Positions 1 to 8,834 of a DNA stretch of 64,000 bases are shown piece by piece. Under the pieces are notes generated by a model, which had not been told where the DNA came from, did no database searches, and saw only the letters and a program-made list of their open reading frames with translations. How positions within the stretch are numbered: position 1 is the stretch's first letter; every line of letters begins with the position of its first letter. The translations under genes were made by a program, and so were the position numbers. The stretch covers positions 2,220,501 through 2,284,500 of the forward strand of contig NZ_JAUFQI010000001.1 in assembly GCF_030409715.1 (NCBI RefSeq). Direction: 5' to 3'. The DNA comes from Reinekea marina (GTDB lineage: Bacteria; Pseudomonadota; Gammaproteobacteria; Pseudomonadales; Natronospirillaceae).

Positions 1-1
1 G

Positions 2-409
2 TCGCATGGCGATATTTACTGCACTGACGACATAAGCTATCAACGTTACCGAAAAGTTATTCGCCACCCTTGGGTGTTAAAGAGTTTATTGAGTTTACCT
101 AAGCCTTGGCGAGTTAAAATTGCAGAAAAACTACGACAAGCCTCTAAAGAAAAATTTCAGCGGTCACCCTACTATATCGATGTCACACCTAAGGCAATTT
201 CAGAAGCACTGGATCAATTAAAATGTGAAATTTTGGTGCATGGCCATACCCACATGGCAGACATTCATTTAGCCAATGAGCCCGAGGCTTACCCTAAACG
301 AATAGTATTAGGCGATTGGCATGAAGCGGGATGGTATTTAGAGCTGTCAGAATCTGGCGAACGCCTACACCGCTTTAGCATAGACGCGCCGTTATTTGCT
401 AAGAATTAG
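2..409 (+). CDS. lpxH: UDP-2,3-diacylglucosamine diphosphatase LpxH, 3' part
   Basis: This is the last 135 codons of LpxH, the peripheral inner-membrane phosphoesterase that cleaves UDP-2,3-diacylglucosamine to lipid X in lipid A synthesis. The reading frame is open from the window edge. It carries the metallophosphatase signatures HGD followed by CTDD, and near the end HGHTH, both metal-binding motifs of the LpxH family, plus the DVTP segment typical of LpxH. Full-length LpxH is about 240 residues, so roughly the first 105 are outside the window. An internal GTG at 74 is not the real start because the HGD and CTDD motifs lie upstream of it. The stop lies 3 bases from that of the convergent miaE. 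Confidence 0.93.
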   Translation, partial: SHGDIYCTDDISYQRYRKVIRHPWVLKSLLSLPKPWRVKIAEKLRQASKEKFQRSPYYIDVTPKAISEALDQLKCEILVHGHTHMADIHLANEPEAYPKRIVLGDWHEAGWYLELSESGERLHRFSIDAPLFAKN

Positions 410-412
410 ACG

Positions 413-1039
413 TTAGGCCGCGTTCGGTACACCGCTGTGAAAGCGAAACTCTGTGTCTTCAGACAATATCAATTCTTTTTCAGCCAGTAAAAATTCATTA
501 AGTCGAAGATTAATTGGCGAATCAGCGTATTTTTCGGCGAGGTTTATATAGTGTTGATAGTGTCGAGCTTCACTGCGCAATAAAGAAAAGTAGAACTTAC
601 CTAACTCTGGGTCTAAATGCGGCACCAACTTAGCAAAACGCTCACAAGAACGGGCCTCTACGATTGCCCCTAAAATGCATTTATCGATGAGCAACTGCGG
701 CTCTTCTTTTACCACCATTTTAAATAATGTAGCCGCATAGCGTCCGGCCGGCACGTGATCATAACTAATATCACGTTGTTTCATTATTTTAAGAACCTGA
801 TCAAAGTGCACCAGCTCTTCACGGGCTAACTTACTCATTTTAGCGAGCAGCTCCGGGCGATCGATGTATTTATACATCATAGACATGGCGGTAGAGGCTG
901 CTTTTTTCTCACAATTAGCGTGATCAATCAGCAATGTCGGTAAGTTACTCAGTGCAGCTTGAACCCAACCATCGGGTGTTTCGCACGCGAGAAAGCCGCG
1001 AATATCTACCAACAGCTCATCAATTTCTGCTTTATGCAT
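413..1039 (-). CDS. miaE: tRNA 2-methylthio-N6-isopentenyladenosine hydroxylase MiaE
   Basis: This 208-residue protein matches MiaE, a diiron monooxygenase that hydroxylates the isopentenyl group of ms2i6A37 in tRNAs reading UNN codons. The ferritin-like four-helix core is visible through carboxylate/histidine motifs: EELVHFDQV at about residue 90, EARSCERF at about 127 and EARHYQHY near 156, which fit the ExxH-type ligands of the two irons. Length agrees with the gammaproteobacterial family. It is monocistronic, with convergent lpxH on one side and trmA divergent on the other. Nothing unusual is seen. Confidence 0.92.
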   Translation of the reverse strand: MHKAEIDELLVDIRGFLACETPDGWVQAALSNLPTLLIDHANCEKKAASTAMSMMYKYIDRPELLAKMSKLAREELVHFDQVLKIMKQRDISYDHVPAGRYAATLFKMVVKEEPQLLIDKCILGAIVEARSCERFAKLVPHLDPELGKFYFSLLRSEARHYQHYINLAEKYADSPINLRLNEFLLAEKELILSEDTEFRFHSGVPNAA

Positions 1040-1203
1040 TAGGAGTTACCTTACCGTCTATTTCAAAGAAGACGCGGATTATATAGGCCGAAAAACTCCG
1101 CACAATAGGCTATACTGAATAATCTCAAATATTTAACGGTATAAACTGGAATACCCTAAGAATATCAATACAATTCGCCGCCTGATTTTGATTGAGAACC
1201 CCC

Positions 1204-2298
1204 ATGCCATTTCCATTTGCACCTGAACAGTACGAACAACAACTGACTGAAAAGTCGGAACGACTCACCAGCTTACTGGCGAACTGGAACCACCCGTCGC
1301 TTGAAGTCTTCCGTTCAGAAACGCACAACTATCGAATGCGAGCCGAGTTTAGGTATTGGCATGAAGGCGATCGCTCATTCTACGCGATGTTTGCTCCTGA
1401 AGATCGTCGTACCCCTGTAGAAGTAACTGATTTCCCAGTCGCCTCTACTCTTGTCAATGAGCTAATGACTCAGGTCAATGACGCCGTTCATGAAGATGAC
1501 GACCTGAGGCGAAAACTATTTCAAGTTGAGTTTTTAACCACAACATCGGGGGATGCGCTCATTACCCTTATTTACCACCGCCAACTTGATGACCAATGGC
1601 AAGAGCGAGCCAAATACTGGCAGTCACAGTGGGGCTTTCCGGTTATTGGTCGTGCACGGAAACTACGACTGGTTTTAGAGCGTGATTACGTGCAAGAAAC
1701 CCTGTCTATTGCAGGTAAAAGCTATCATTTCCGACAATACGAAAATGGCTTTACTCAGCCTAATGCCGGCGTTTGCCAACACATGGTAAGTTGGGCCGTT
1801 CAACACTCGCAAGGCAATTCAGATAAAGATCTAATGGAAATGTATTGTGGCAACGGCAACTTCTCTATCCCAATGGCGCAAAACTTCCGCAAAGCGCTGG
1901 GCACAGAAATTTCTCGTACTTCTGTAAACAGCGCGCAAGAAAACATTGAACTGAACAACATCGAAAATCTGAAAATAGCGCGCATGGCAAGTGAAGACTT
2001 GTCGAATTGTTGGATAAAGGGACAACAAAGCCGTCGCTTTAATGAATTTGACATCGATAGCTATGATTTTGATACCGTACTAGTCGATCCACCAAGAGCC
2101 GGTTTAGATGAAACGACCATAGAATTGCTTAAACGCTTTCGTCGTATTGTTTATGTATCGTGCAACCCTGAATCTATGGTGGCTAACATTGAATCGTTAA
2201 AAGATTCTTATAACATGACGGCCAGCGCATTATTCGATCAGTTTCCGTACACACATCATATGGAAGCAGGTGTCGTATTGGAACGCAAAGATTCATGA
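1204..2298 (+). CDS. trmA: tRNA (uracil-5-)-methyltransferase TrmA
   Basis: TrmA uses S-adenosylmethionine to form m5U54 (T54) in the T-loop of tRNAs. The 364-residue product shows the SAM motif MEMYCGNGNFSI at about 217-228, the DPPRAG motif, and SCNPE carrying the catalytic cysteine near residue 322. The EAGVVLE end holds the general-base glutamate. An upstream TTG at 1192 would add four residues. ATG 1204 is preferred because the product then begins like E. coli TrmA (a short lead followed by EQYEQQL). The stop overlaps the start of rlmG in ATGA, so the two methyltransferases are probably translationally coupled. Confidence 0.93.
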   Translation: MPFPFAPEQYEQQLTEKSERLTSLLANWNHPSLEVFRSETHNYRMRAEFRYWHEGDRSFYAMFAPEDRRTPVEVTDFPVASTLVNELMTQVNDAVHEDDDLRRKLFQVEFLTTTSGDALITLIYHRQLDDQWQERAKYWQSQWGFPVIGRARKLRLVLERDYVQETLSIAGKSYHFRQYENGFTQPNAGVCQHMVSWAVQHSQGNSDKDLMEMYCGNGNFSIPMAQNFRKALGTEISRTSVNSAQENIELNNIENLKIARMASEDLSNCWIKGQQSRRFNEFDIDSYDFDTVLVDPPRAGLDETTIELLKRFRRIVYVSCNPESMVANIESLKDSYNMTASALFDQFPYTHHMEAGVVLERKDS

Positions 2299-3380
2299 AT
2301 TTAACGTCAGCTCGATTACAACGAGTGCCTAAAGATAACACGCTGAAAGCGTGGAGTGCCGCAGATGAATTACTTTTATCTCGCATCCCTTTGGAGGCAG
2401 GTTCATCAATTCTTGTCGTAAACGATACCTTTGGCGCGCTGAGTATCGGATTATCAGAACATACACACGATTGGTGGAATGATTCTGCAATGTCGATTCA
2501 AGCGCTTCAAGAGAATTGCACCGTAAACGATGTATCTCTGCCTACGTTGATACAATCACCAATGCGCCGTTACGATACCGTTGCTATTCATATTCCAAAA
2601 TCATTAAAGCTGTTTGAGTGGCAATTGCGTAGAATTTTTGAACACTGCGATGAACAAACTCAGTTTTTTGCGGCTGGCATGGTGAAACACATTAGCGCAG
2701 GTCATATTAAGGTGATGAATAAGCTTTTTGCTTCTGTAAACCCAGGTCGCTCAGAGAAAAAAGCTCGAGTCATTGAACTAAAGCAGGCTTTCGCCTCCGC
2801 TGAGAAACAAGTTGAATCGCTGACAACCGAATACCCTGTAGAATCACTCAATCAAAATATAGTAAATCTGCCCGGGTGCTTTGCACAAAACTCTATCGAT
2901 CCTGGTGCACGAGTTTTCTTAAACTGCATGAAACTATTGCCTGAAGCTAAAAAGGTGATCGACTTGGGGTGTGGCAACGGTATTTTAGCGTTGGGTTATT
3001 TGATCCAATACCCTGAAACCCAAGAATTGAATTGTGTCGATGATAGTTTTCAAGCCATTGGCAGCGCAAAGATAAATTTATCCAGCTATTCACAAGTAAA
3101 TTACTGGCATAACAACAGCTTTAATGGATTGACGGAACTCAATCAATCCGACTTGATATTGTGCAACCCTCCCTTTCACCAAAGCACAACATTAACCGAA
3201 AATATTGCAAAAAAAATGTTTCAAGATGCCGTTAAAGTACTCGCGCCGGGTGGCGAATGCTGGGTAGTAGCCAATAGACATTTAGTGTATCAACCTATGC
3301 TGAGATCACTTTTTGCCTTGGTAGAAGTTGCATCGAAAGACCCAAAATTCACAGTCTTTCGATGCGTAAATCACAGCTAA
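2295..3380 (+). CDS. rlmG: 23S rRNA (guanine-1835-N2)-methyltransferase RlmG
   Basis: This 361-residue class I methyltransferase belongs to the RsmC/RlmG family, which makes m2G in rRNA. The active C-terminal domain has the SAM motif DLGCGNGIL at about residue 216 and the catalytic NPPFHQ motif at about 290. The N-terminal domain is a degenerate methyltransferase copy used for RNA binding. The C-terminal stretch with VANRHL and the following PMLRSLF segment resembles RlmG (YgjO) rather than RsmC, so m2G1835 of 23S rRNA is the likelier target. Start and stop are clear, and it overlaps trmA by 4 bases. RsmC is the main alternative. Confidence 0.85.
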   Translation: MNLTSARLQRVPKDNTLKAWSAADELLLSRIPLEAGSSILVVNDTFGALSIGLSEHTHDWWNDSAMSIQALQENCTVNDVSLPTLIQSPMRRYDTVAIHIPKSLKLFEWQLRRIFEHCDEQTQFFAAGMVKHISAGHIKVMNKLFASVNPGRSEKKARVIELKQAFASAEKQVESLTTEYPVESLNQNIVNLPGCFAQNSIDPGARVFLNCMKLLPEAKKVIDLGCGNGILALGYLIQYPETQELNCVDDSFQAIGSAKINLSSYSQVNYWHNNSFNGLTELNQSDLILCNPPFHQSTTLTENIAKKMFQDAVKVLAPGGECWVVANRHLVYQPMLRSLFALVEVASKDPKFTVFRCVNHS

Positions 3381-3383
3381 CCG

Positions 3384-5528
3384 TTACTCTTCAATGTGTC
3401 GAATTTCAAAACAAACGTGAGGCTGCTTGCGTTTGTAATCGGCCGGAACAGAATGCGCGGTAATTTCACGAACGTCGTACTTTTTAAGCACTTTTTCGGA
3501 CATTTTAAACTGACGATAATTATTCGAAAATAATAACAATCCGCCCTCGTTTAAATGTTTCATTGCGAAAGCCACCAAAAATCCATGATCGCGTTGAATG
3601 TCTAAAGTTTCACTCATCCGTGCGGAATTACTGAAGGTGGGTGGATCCATCACGATCAAATCAAACTTCTCATCGGTTTCTTTTAACCACTTCATAACAT
3701 CGGCATGTACGAATTGATGATTCGGCCCTGCCTTGCCACCATTGAGCTCCAAGTTATCTTCAGCCCATTTTAAATAGGTTTTTGATAAATCAACACTGAC
3801 TGTTTTACTTGCCCCACCTTTAAAAGCATGCGAAGTAAAACTGCCGGTGTAACAAAACAGATTTAAGAACGAAATACCTTCGGCACTTTCCTGCACCCAC
3901 TTTCGAGACGGGCGATGATCTAAAAACAACCCCGAATCTAAATAGTCGTGTAGGTTTACCTTCAGCTTTACGCCATGCTCCATAATGGAAAAAGAGCGAT
4001 CCGTTTGCCCTTTTTTCTCATATTGATTAGTTCCCCTTTGGCGCTCTCGTCGTTTAACCACCACTTGTGAAACTGGAATTTCAAAATAGTTCGATAACGC
4101 CTCAACGGCATTTAACAACCTTGCTTGAGCCTTTTCTTCAGGAATTGATTTTGGCGGCGCGTATTCCTGAACATGCAACCAATCACCATATTTATCGACG
4201 GCAATGGCAAACTCAGGAATGTCGGCATCGTATACTCTATATGCCTCAAGCTGCTCTTTTTTAATCAACTTTTTAAGTTGCTTAATATTTTTCGCAACAC
4301 GGTTCGTGAGTGCTTGGGTTTGCTCTTGCTGCTTAGGATCCGTCGTATTTTGCTCTCGTGAATCATTCACGCCATACGAGTAAAATACGGCTTCGATAGG
4401 ACCATTATAAAAATTACGCTTTAACTCAGGCCTTAATCCAATTTCACGCGCTAAGATATCGTCAGAAGTTAGCATGCCTATAGACCACTGTGAAAGCTGG
4501 CTGCGAGCAATGTCTCCAATGGTCCGATAAAACCGCATTAATGTTGGTTTATCGCCTAGACGCTCTCCATAAGGTGGGTTCGATACCCAAAGACCTGGCT
4601 TTAACGCCCAGTGAGTTGGTAATGTCCATTCATCGAGAGATTTTTGGTAACAACGTGCATGCTTACTTAACCCGAGCGACACCAGCGTTTCGTTGGCTTT
4701 TTCAATAACACCGCCATCCGAATCGAAACCAAGTACCGAAGGCATTGCCTCTAAACCAGAGGTTCGACGTTCACGAGCTTCTTGCAGCAAAGTATTCCAA
4801 TGCGTCGGGTTATGTAATAGCCAACGTTCGAATGCGAATTCCCGTCGTAATAAGCCTGGAGCGTAATCGGCGGCCATTAAAGCGGCTTCAATCACAATGG
4901 TACCCGAACCGCACATAAGGTCTAAAAAGGATTCACCTTGCTTCGATTTTTCTGGCCAGTCTTTACTAAAGAGTAATGCTGCCGCTAAGTTTTCTTTGAT
5001 GGGTGCGGGCCCCGTGGCTTGCCGGTAGCCGCGCTTATGCAAAGAATCACCAGTGAGCTCTATCCCTAAAAACATACGTTTTTTGGCAACTTGAACGTAA
5101 ACTGTTAAATCGGGCGTATTATCGACGCTAGGCCTTGTACCATGCTTTTCTCGAAATTGATCAACAATCCAATCTTTAACCTTTTGTGCACCGAAACGGC
5201 TGTCCCTAATTTCAGGCAGACGACCACCAAACGACACCTTTAACGAGCCAGTAGGACGTACGTGTTCATCCCATTGAATAGCTTCTACCATGGCTTGCAA
5301 CGATTCAAAGGAAACATTAACGGTATCGTTTAAGCCTAAAAATATTCGGTTTGCTAAACGCGACCACAAACAAACGCGATAGCCAGCTTCCAATGTACCT
5401 TCAAATTGCACACCTTTATTCCAATCACCTGCTACGATACCCGTAATGGCTTCAATTTCTTTTTTCAGTAGTCCATGCACACCCTGAGGGCAAGTCAACC
5501 AAAACGTAAATGTTTGTTCAGCAGTCAT
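3384..5528 (-). CDS. rlmL: bifunctional 23S rRNA methyltransferase RlmKL
   Basis: The 714-residue protein is the fused RlmKL enzyme, methylating G2445 (m2G, N-terminal half) and G2069 (m7G, C-terminal half) of 23S rRNA. A THUMP RNA-binding region occupies roughly residues 45-155. The first methyltransferase shows DLMCGSGT near 205 and the catalytic NPPYGER near 318. The second shows LNLFCYTGSFT near 555 and DPPTFSNS near 632. Length is close to the E. coli fusion (702). It is convergent with rlmG, the stops being 3 bases apart, and divergent from rmf across a 290-base spacer. Confidence 0.95.
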   Translation of the reverse strand: MTAEQTFTFWLTCPQGVHGLLKKEIEAITGIVAGDWNKGVQFEGTLEAGYRVCLWSRLANRIFLGLNDTVNVSFESLQAMVEAIQWDEHVRPTGSLKVSFGGRLPEIRDSRFGAQKVKDWIVDQFREKHGTRPSVDNTPDLTVYVQVAKKRMFLGIELTGDSLHKRGYRQATGPAPIKENLAAALLFSKDWPEKSKQGESFLDLMCGSGTIVIEAALMAADYAPGLLRREFAFERWLLHNPTHWNTLLQEARERRTSGLEAMPSVLGFDSDGGVIEKANETLVSLGLSKHARCYQKSLDEWTLPTHWALKPGLWVSNPPYGERLGDKPTLMRFYRTIGDIARSQLSQWSIGMLTSDDILAREIGLRPELKRNFYNGPIEAVFYSYGVNDSREQNTTDPKQQEQTQALTNRVAKNIKQLKKLIKKEQLEAYRVYDADIPEFAIAVDKYGDWLHVQEYAPPKSIPEEKAQARLLNAVEALSNYFEIPVSQVVVKRRERQRGTNQYEKKGQTDRSFSIMEHGVKLKVNLHDYLDSGLFLDHRPSRKWVQESAEGISFLNLFCYTGSFTSHAFKGGASKTVSVDLSKTYLKWAEDNLELNGGKAGPNHQFVHADVMKWLKETDEKFDLIVMDPPTFSNSARMSETLDIQRDHGFLVAFAMKHLNEGGLLLFSNNYRQFKMSEKVLKKYDVREITAHSVPADYKRKQPHVCFEIRHIEE

Positions 5529-5731
5529 ATTTAGACAGTTTCTCTATTTTAAAATTTGTTTCTATAGCTTGTGGCTATATAAACGCACTAAGGGCTAGGC
5601 TTTAGGTGCTCGCTAACCCCCTTACGTTGCAGTCATGCCAGTTTAACATTTTTTTAATCACATGAATTCATAATAAAATGTTTTTTAGACCGTTTCGATT
5701 GTCGACAACAACCGCATTAATTAGGTACAAC

Positions 5732-5774
5732 AGTAGCACAGGTTTTACAGGTACTCGGTAAAACTTGTGCTACT
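5732..5774. repeat. 17-bp stem-loop upstream of rmf
   Basis: The arms 5732-5748 and 5758-5774 are complementary over 17 bases with one G-U pair (5741/5765) and enclose a 9-base loop. No T-run follows on either strand, so it does not look like an intrinsic terminator. It ends 46 bases before the rmf start codon and may lie in the rmf 5' leader or act as a DNA operator. Function is not known. Confidence 0.6.
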
Positions 5775-5820
5775 CATCTGAGTAAAAAGTAATGAAAAAA
5801 CGAATAAGCGAGGATCGTTA

Positions 5821-6036
5821 ATGAAAAGACAAAAGAGAGATCGTTTAGAGCGTGCATTTCAAAAAGGTTACATGGCAGGCGTAGAAGGAAAATCTAAAGA
5901 GTTATGCCCTAAAGACGAAGGCCCCGAACATCAGCAATGGATGAACGGTTGGCGAGAAGGCCGAGGTGACAATTGGGACGGATACACCGGCGTTAGTGGG
6001 ATTCATCGAGTTAACGAAGTCGTCATTCACCACTAA
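5821..6036 (+). CDS. rmf: ribosome modulation factor RMF
   Basis: RMF binds 70S ribosomes in slow growth and stationary phase and drives their dimerisation into inactive 100S particles. The 71-residue product begins MKRQKRDRLERAFQKGYMAG, nearly identical to the start of E. coli RMF, and keeps the SKELCP and GWREG segments. It is longer than the 55-residue enteric form and similar to pseudomonad versions, with an extra C-terminal tail. A GAGG ribosome site lies about 7 bases before ATG. It is monocistronic, preceded by a long stem-loop (5732-5774) and followed by an intrinsic terminator. Confidence 0.95.
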   Translation: MKRQKRDRLERAFQKGYMAGVEGKSKELCPKDEGPEHQQWMNGWREGRGDNWDGYTGVSGIHRVNEVVIHH

Positions 6037-6067
6037 TATAGTGTAATAGACACCCTCAAATTAGGAG

Positions 6068-6092
6068 AGGCCGAATGTTATTCGGCCTTTTT
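6068..6092 (+). terminator. intrinsic terminator of rmf
   Basis: A 7-bp GC-rich stem (6069-6075 with 6081-6087, GGCCGAA/TTCGGCC) with a 5-base loop is followed by TTTTT. It overlaps the last codons of the convergent GTPase gene. Confidence 0.85.
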
Positions 6093-7484
6093 GCCTTCTG
6101 AATCCATCATAGTTTCAAGCAGACCACTCAGCTTACTAATATCGCTGTCACCTAACGGTTTCTGAGCCTTTTTAAGCAACATCACCAGGCTCACCTGTTG
6201 ATTTGCACTAAGATTTGCAAGCAACTGCTCTTTTTTAGATTGCTGTAGTGTTAAAACACTCCGCTGAGCATGCTGTCTATCGGTGACTTGCTTCACAAAA
6301 GCTACGGCTCTTCCTAATAACACGAAAGCAAACTGTAAATCAGCAATAGGGCCGTATTGTAACTTTTTACCGGCAACGGGTACTCCCCTTACTTTCCAGG
6401 CTTCTGGTTTTAACGTCGCCCAGGCCGCCGTAGCCGCAGACGCGACACCTCCGATGGCGGCACCTAGCATGAGTGAACTACCCCCAACGCCTATATCGAC
6501 TACTACGCCCGTTGCAGCGCCAGCCGAACCTGCTAACCCAACCAACTTTGCACGGCTTAAACCAAATAAATACCAATATTGCTCATCAAATAAATCGGGA
6601 TAATCTAGACTCAAACTTTCATGGTCTATTTCGAGATTAAAATGGGTGTATAACTGAGCGACTTTTTTATGCAAATCGGCTTCTAACTGCCGCAACCGAG
6701 TTTGATACTGTAATTCTAAAGCCTTTACCGTAGCCTGAGTAATCCCATCCGTGGTTTCTGGTGCGGATACTTTATAACCGAGAGATTCATTAAGAAAGCC
6801 GGCGATGATCCGAGACGATTGTTGTAATCTTTTACCGCTGACCTGCTGCAATTTCTTCGCACAGTCGAGTAACGGGTCTCGCCATTGTGTGAATATTTCA
6901 GCGACCGATCGTAAAATTTGCTGCTGCTTTTCTAGGTTGTCTGTCATCGGGTTGAAAACTTTAACAAGGCTGAAATATTGGCTTAACGCAGCCTGCCAAT
7001 CATGTATATAGGCCTCCCCGCCAATTGGATTTATCAAGGCAATTCTTGGCTGCCCTGTCCATTGAAGAATAGCCATTTCAGCTTCAAATTGAGATGAAAA
7101 AGGCACTGATCCGTCTACCACGTAGATAATAGCAGCCCCGTCTACAATAGGCTTTAGCAGCTCTACTTCACTTTTAAAGCGGTTTGACTCGACAGGTAAA
7201 TTACTGTGTTCATTAACAAATTCAGTGACAGTCTGCTGTCGCTTTGCGGCTGAACCGCAATGCGACTCAAGCCAATCTATAACCTGCCTAGGGCGTTGAA
7301 ATCCCGGTGTATCGACAAGGTGATACATTGGTTGTCCATCGATCACCAAAGAATGACGGCTGGCTTCTACCGTTGTGCCCGACTCTTCGGATATACCAAT
7401 AGAGTCTTGTTGAATCAGGGTCGATACAATACTCGACTTGCCTTGATTAGGGTGACCAACGATAGCAAATATAGGTTCACTCAT
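6078..7484 (-). CDS. DUF3482-type GTPase, partner of a DUF2868 protein
   Basis: This 468-residue protein has an N-terminal Era/TrmE-like GTPase domain: P-loop GHPNQGKS at about residues 10-17 and the G3 motif DTPGF near 58. The usual NKxD G4 motif is not evident; the segment INPIGG stands in its place. The C-terminal half matches the DUF3482 family and contains a long Gly/Ala-rich hydrophobic stretch (about residues 300-345) that could insert in or lie on the membrane. An upstream ATG at 7547 would overlap the neighbour by 67 bases. ATG 7484 is chosen because it overlaps the upstream stop as ATGA and directly precedes the GTPase fold. The biochemical role is not established. Confidence 0.85.
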   Translation of the reverse strand: MSEPIFAIVGHPNQGKSSIVSTLIQQDSIGISEESGTTVEASRHSLVIDGQPMYHLVDTPGFQRPRQVIDWLESHCGSAAKRQQTVTEFVNEHSNLPVESNRFKSEVELLKPIVDGAAIIYVVDGSVPFSSQFEAEMAILQWTGQPRIALINPIGGEAYIHDWQAALSQYFSLVKVFNPMTDNLEKQQQILRSVAEIFTQWRDPLLDCAKKLQQVSGKRLQQSSRIIAGFLNESLGYKVSAPETTDGITQATVKALELQYQTRLRQLEADLHKKVAQLYTHFNLEIDHESLSLDYPDLFDEQYWYLFGLSRAKLVGLAGSAGAATGVVVDIGVGGSSLMLGAAIGGVASAATAAWATLKPEAWKVRGVPVAGKKLQYGPIADLQFAFVLLGRAVAFVKQVTDRQHAQRSVLTLQQSKKEQLLANLSANQQVSLVMLLKKAQKPLGDSDISKLSGLLETMMDSEGKKAE

Positions 7485-8770
7485 GATACTGGCTCTTGGA
7501 GAATTACGAATCGGATCTGTGGGTGCTTTTGCGAAAACTGCCGCCAAGTTGCTTCGAAGCGCCCTGCGCGCGAAGCTTCATTTTCGCCAATGAACAGCCC
7601 AATAGTTACGAGGTTGGTACTGAGCAATTCTGATATCTGGCTCACTAAGTCTATTAGCTCTATTACTGGGGTCTGGAAAATATTCACCAGCACCAGTACA
7701 TTGCCTTTTTGAAGTTGAGCTGTATTTTGTTTTAACCAGTCGAGATCGACTTGCCAGGATTCAGCACCAAAATTGTAGCCCAACTCAATAGTTGAATGCT
7801 TAAATTGCCACCCGAGTAAAAGGCTCTCGCTTAAAAGACTATAATCACCTTTCGATAAACTCAGGGTTTGTGAATCCACTTCAATTTCCGAATACACTGA
7901 TTTTTGCTCAATTGTAAGCGCATTATAACGCTCGATAATACCTGATGACCGAATATCGGCGATAATTGCAGACTTTAAGCGATGATACTTCCATGCAAAC
8001 AGGCAAAGCCGACTCATGAGACCATATACAAACATACTAAAAAATACATACGGCCACCATTGCCTTAAAATTTCAGCGTTTTCAGAGGCGTTTCTTGAAA
8101 GCAAACTCGCTTCTAACAGCTCATTTGATGGTGCACCCAAGTAAAAATGGCCTGGCCAAGTCAGCCAACTCGCCAATGGCGCCATCCAACTTTGGCTATT
8201 GGATAAAGTCGATGTCCAACCAAAGGAGATATCCCAGAAAGTAATGATAGTTAAAAAACCAATCAGTGAGCCTAGAGTAAAACTGATTGAAAAATACTGC
8301 CATTTCCAAGCAACCCAGCGCTGAATCAACGTTTTACTTTTCTGAGAATCTAATAAATCATCGGGAAAATGTTTGCCTCGTTTGACCATTGCAAATAAGG
8401 ATTGAACCCACATCGATTGAGCTGGCCGAGCATCTTGCACCACGCTCAACAGCGCAGTAATAAAAGGCCAAAGTGCAAAGACGCCTATAATAAGCCATAA
8501 ATTGGCCGGTTGATCTTTGGCATAACCGATCAAACTGGAAATACCGATAATGCCAAAAACAAGACCAACAGCGAATAAAGCTGAACCTAAGTGGCTCGCT
8601 GGGTGTGTCGACGCAAAAGCACGGTCTATTTGATCAGCTAACGGCTCTTTGGTACTTGGTAAACGGTGAGATAAGGTTCGATCTAGCGCTTGGCTCAAAG
8701 TGAGCCAAGCGAAGGTATTTGTAGTTAGGTCGGATTGAAATACCCGCCTTTCATCAGGAGATAACTGCAC
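7481..8770 (-). CDS. DUF2868 family membrane protein
   Basis: The 429-residue product matches the DUF2868 family, which is regularly found immediately before a DUF3482 GTPase, as here. Four or more hydrophobic segments are visible (around residues 62-85, 90-110, 155-180 and 245-265), then a soluble C-terminal part from about 285. The start is GTG at 8770, with stop codons just upstream in frame and no better ATG. The stop is coupled (ATGA) to the GTPase start. The two products plausibly form a membrane-associated GTPase complex, but this is inferred from co-occurrence only. Confidence 0.82.
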   Translation of the reverse strand: MQLSPDERRVFQSDLTTNTFAWLTLSQALDRTLSHRLPSTKEPLADQIDRAFASTHPASHLGSALFAVGLVFGIIGISSLIGYAKDQPANLWLIIGVFALWPFITALLSVVQDARPAQSMWVQSLFAMVKRGKHFPDDLLDSQKSKTLIQRWVAWKWQYFSISFTLGSLIGFLTIITFWDISFGWTSTLSNSQSWMAPLASWLTWPGHFYLGAPSNELLEASLLSRNASENAEILRQWWPYVFFSMFVYGLMSRLCLFAWKYHRLKSAIIADIRSSGIIERYNALTIEQKSVYSEIEVDSQTLSLSKGDYSLLSESLLLGWQFKHSTIELGYNFGAESWQVDLDWLKQNTAQLQKGNVLVLVNIFQTPVIELIDLVSQISELLSTNLVTIGLFIGENEASRAGRFEATWRQFSQKHPQIRFVILQEPVS

Positions 8771-8834
8771 TAATTAAACTGCCCCAATCGGTATCAAGCA
8801 CGTTAGTGTACCAGTATGTTGAGGCAGGTTCGTA

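Noticed and set aside
7260..7712. 150-codon plus-strand frame
   Set aside because: Antisense to the coupled DUF3482 and DUF2868 genes, whose products are clearly recognised.
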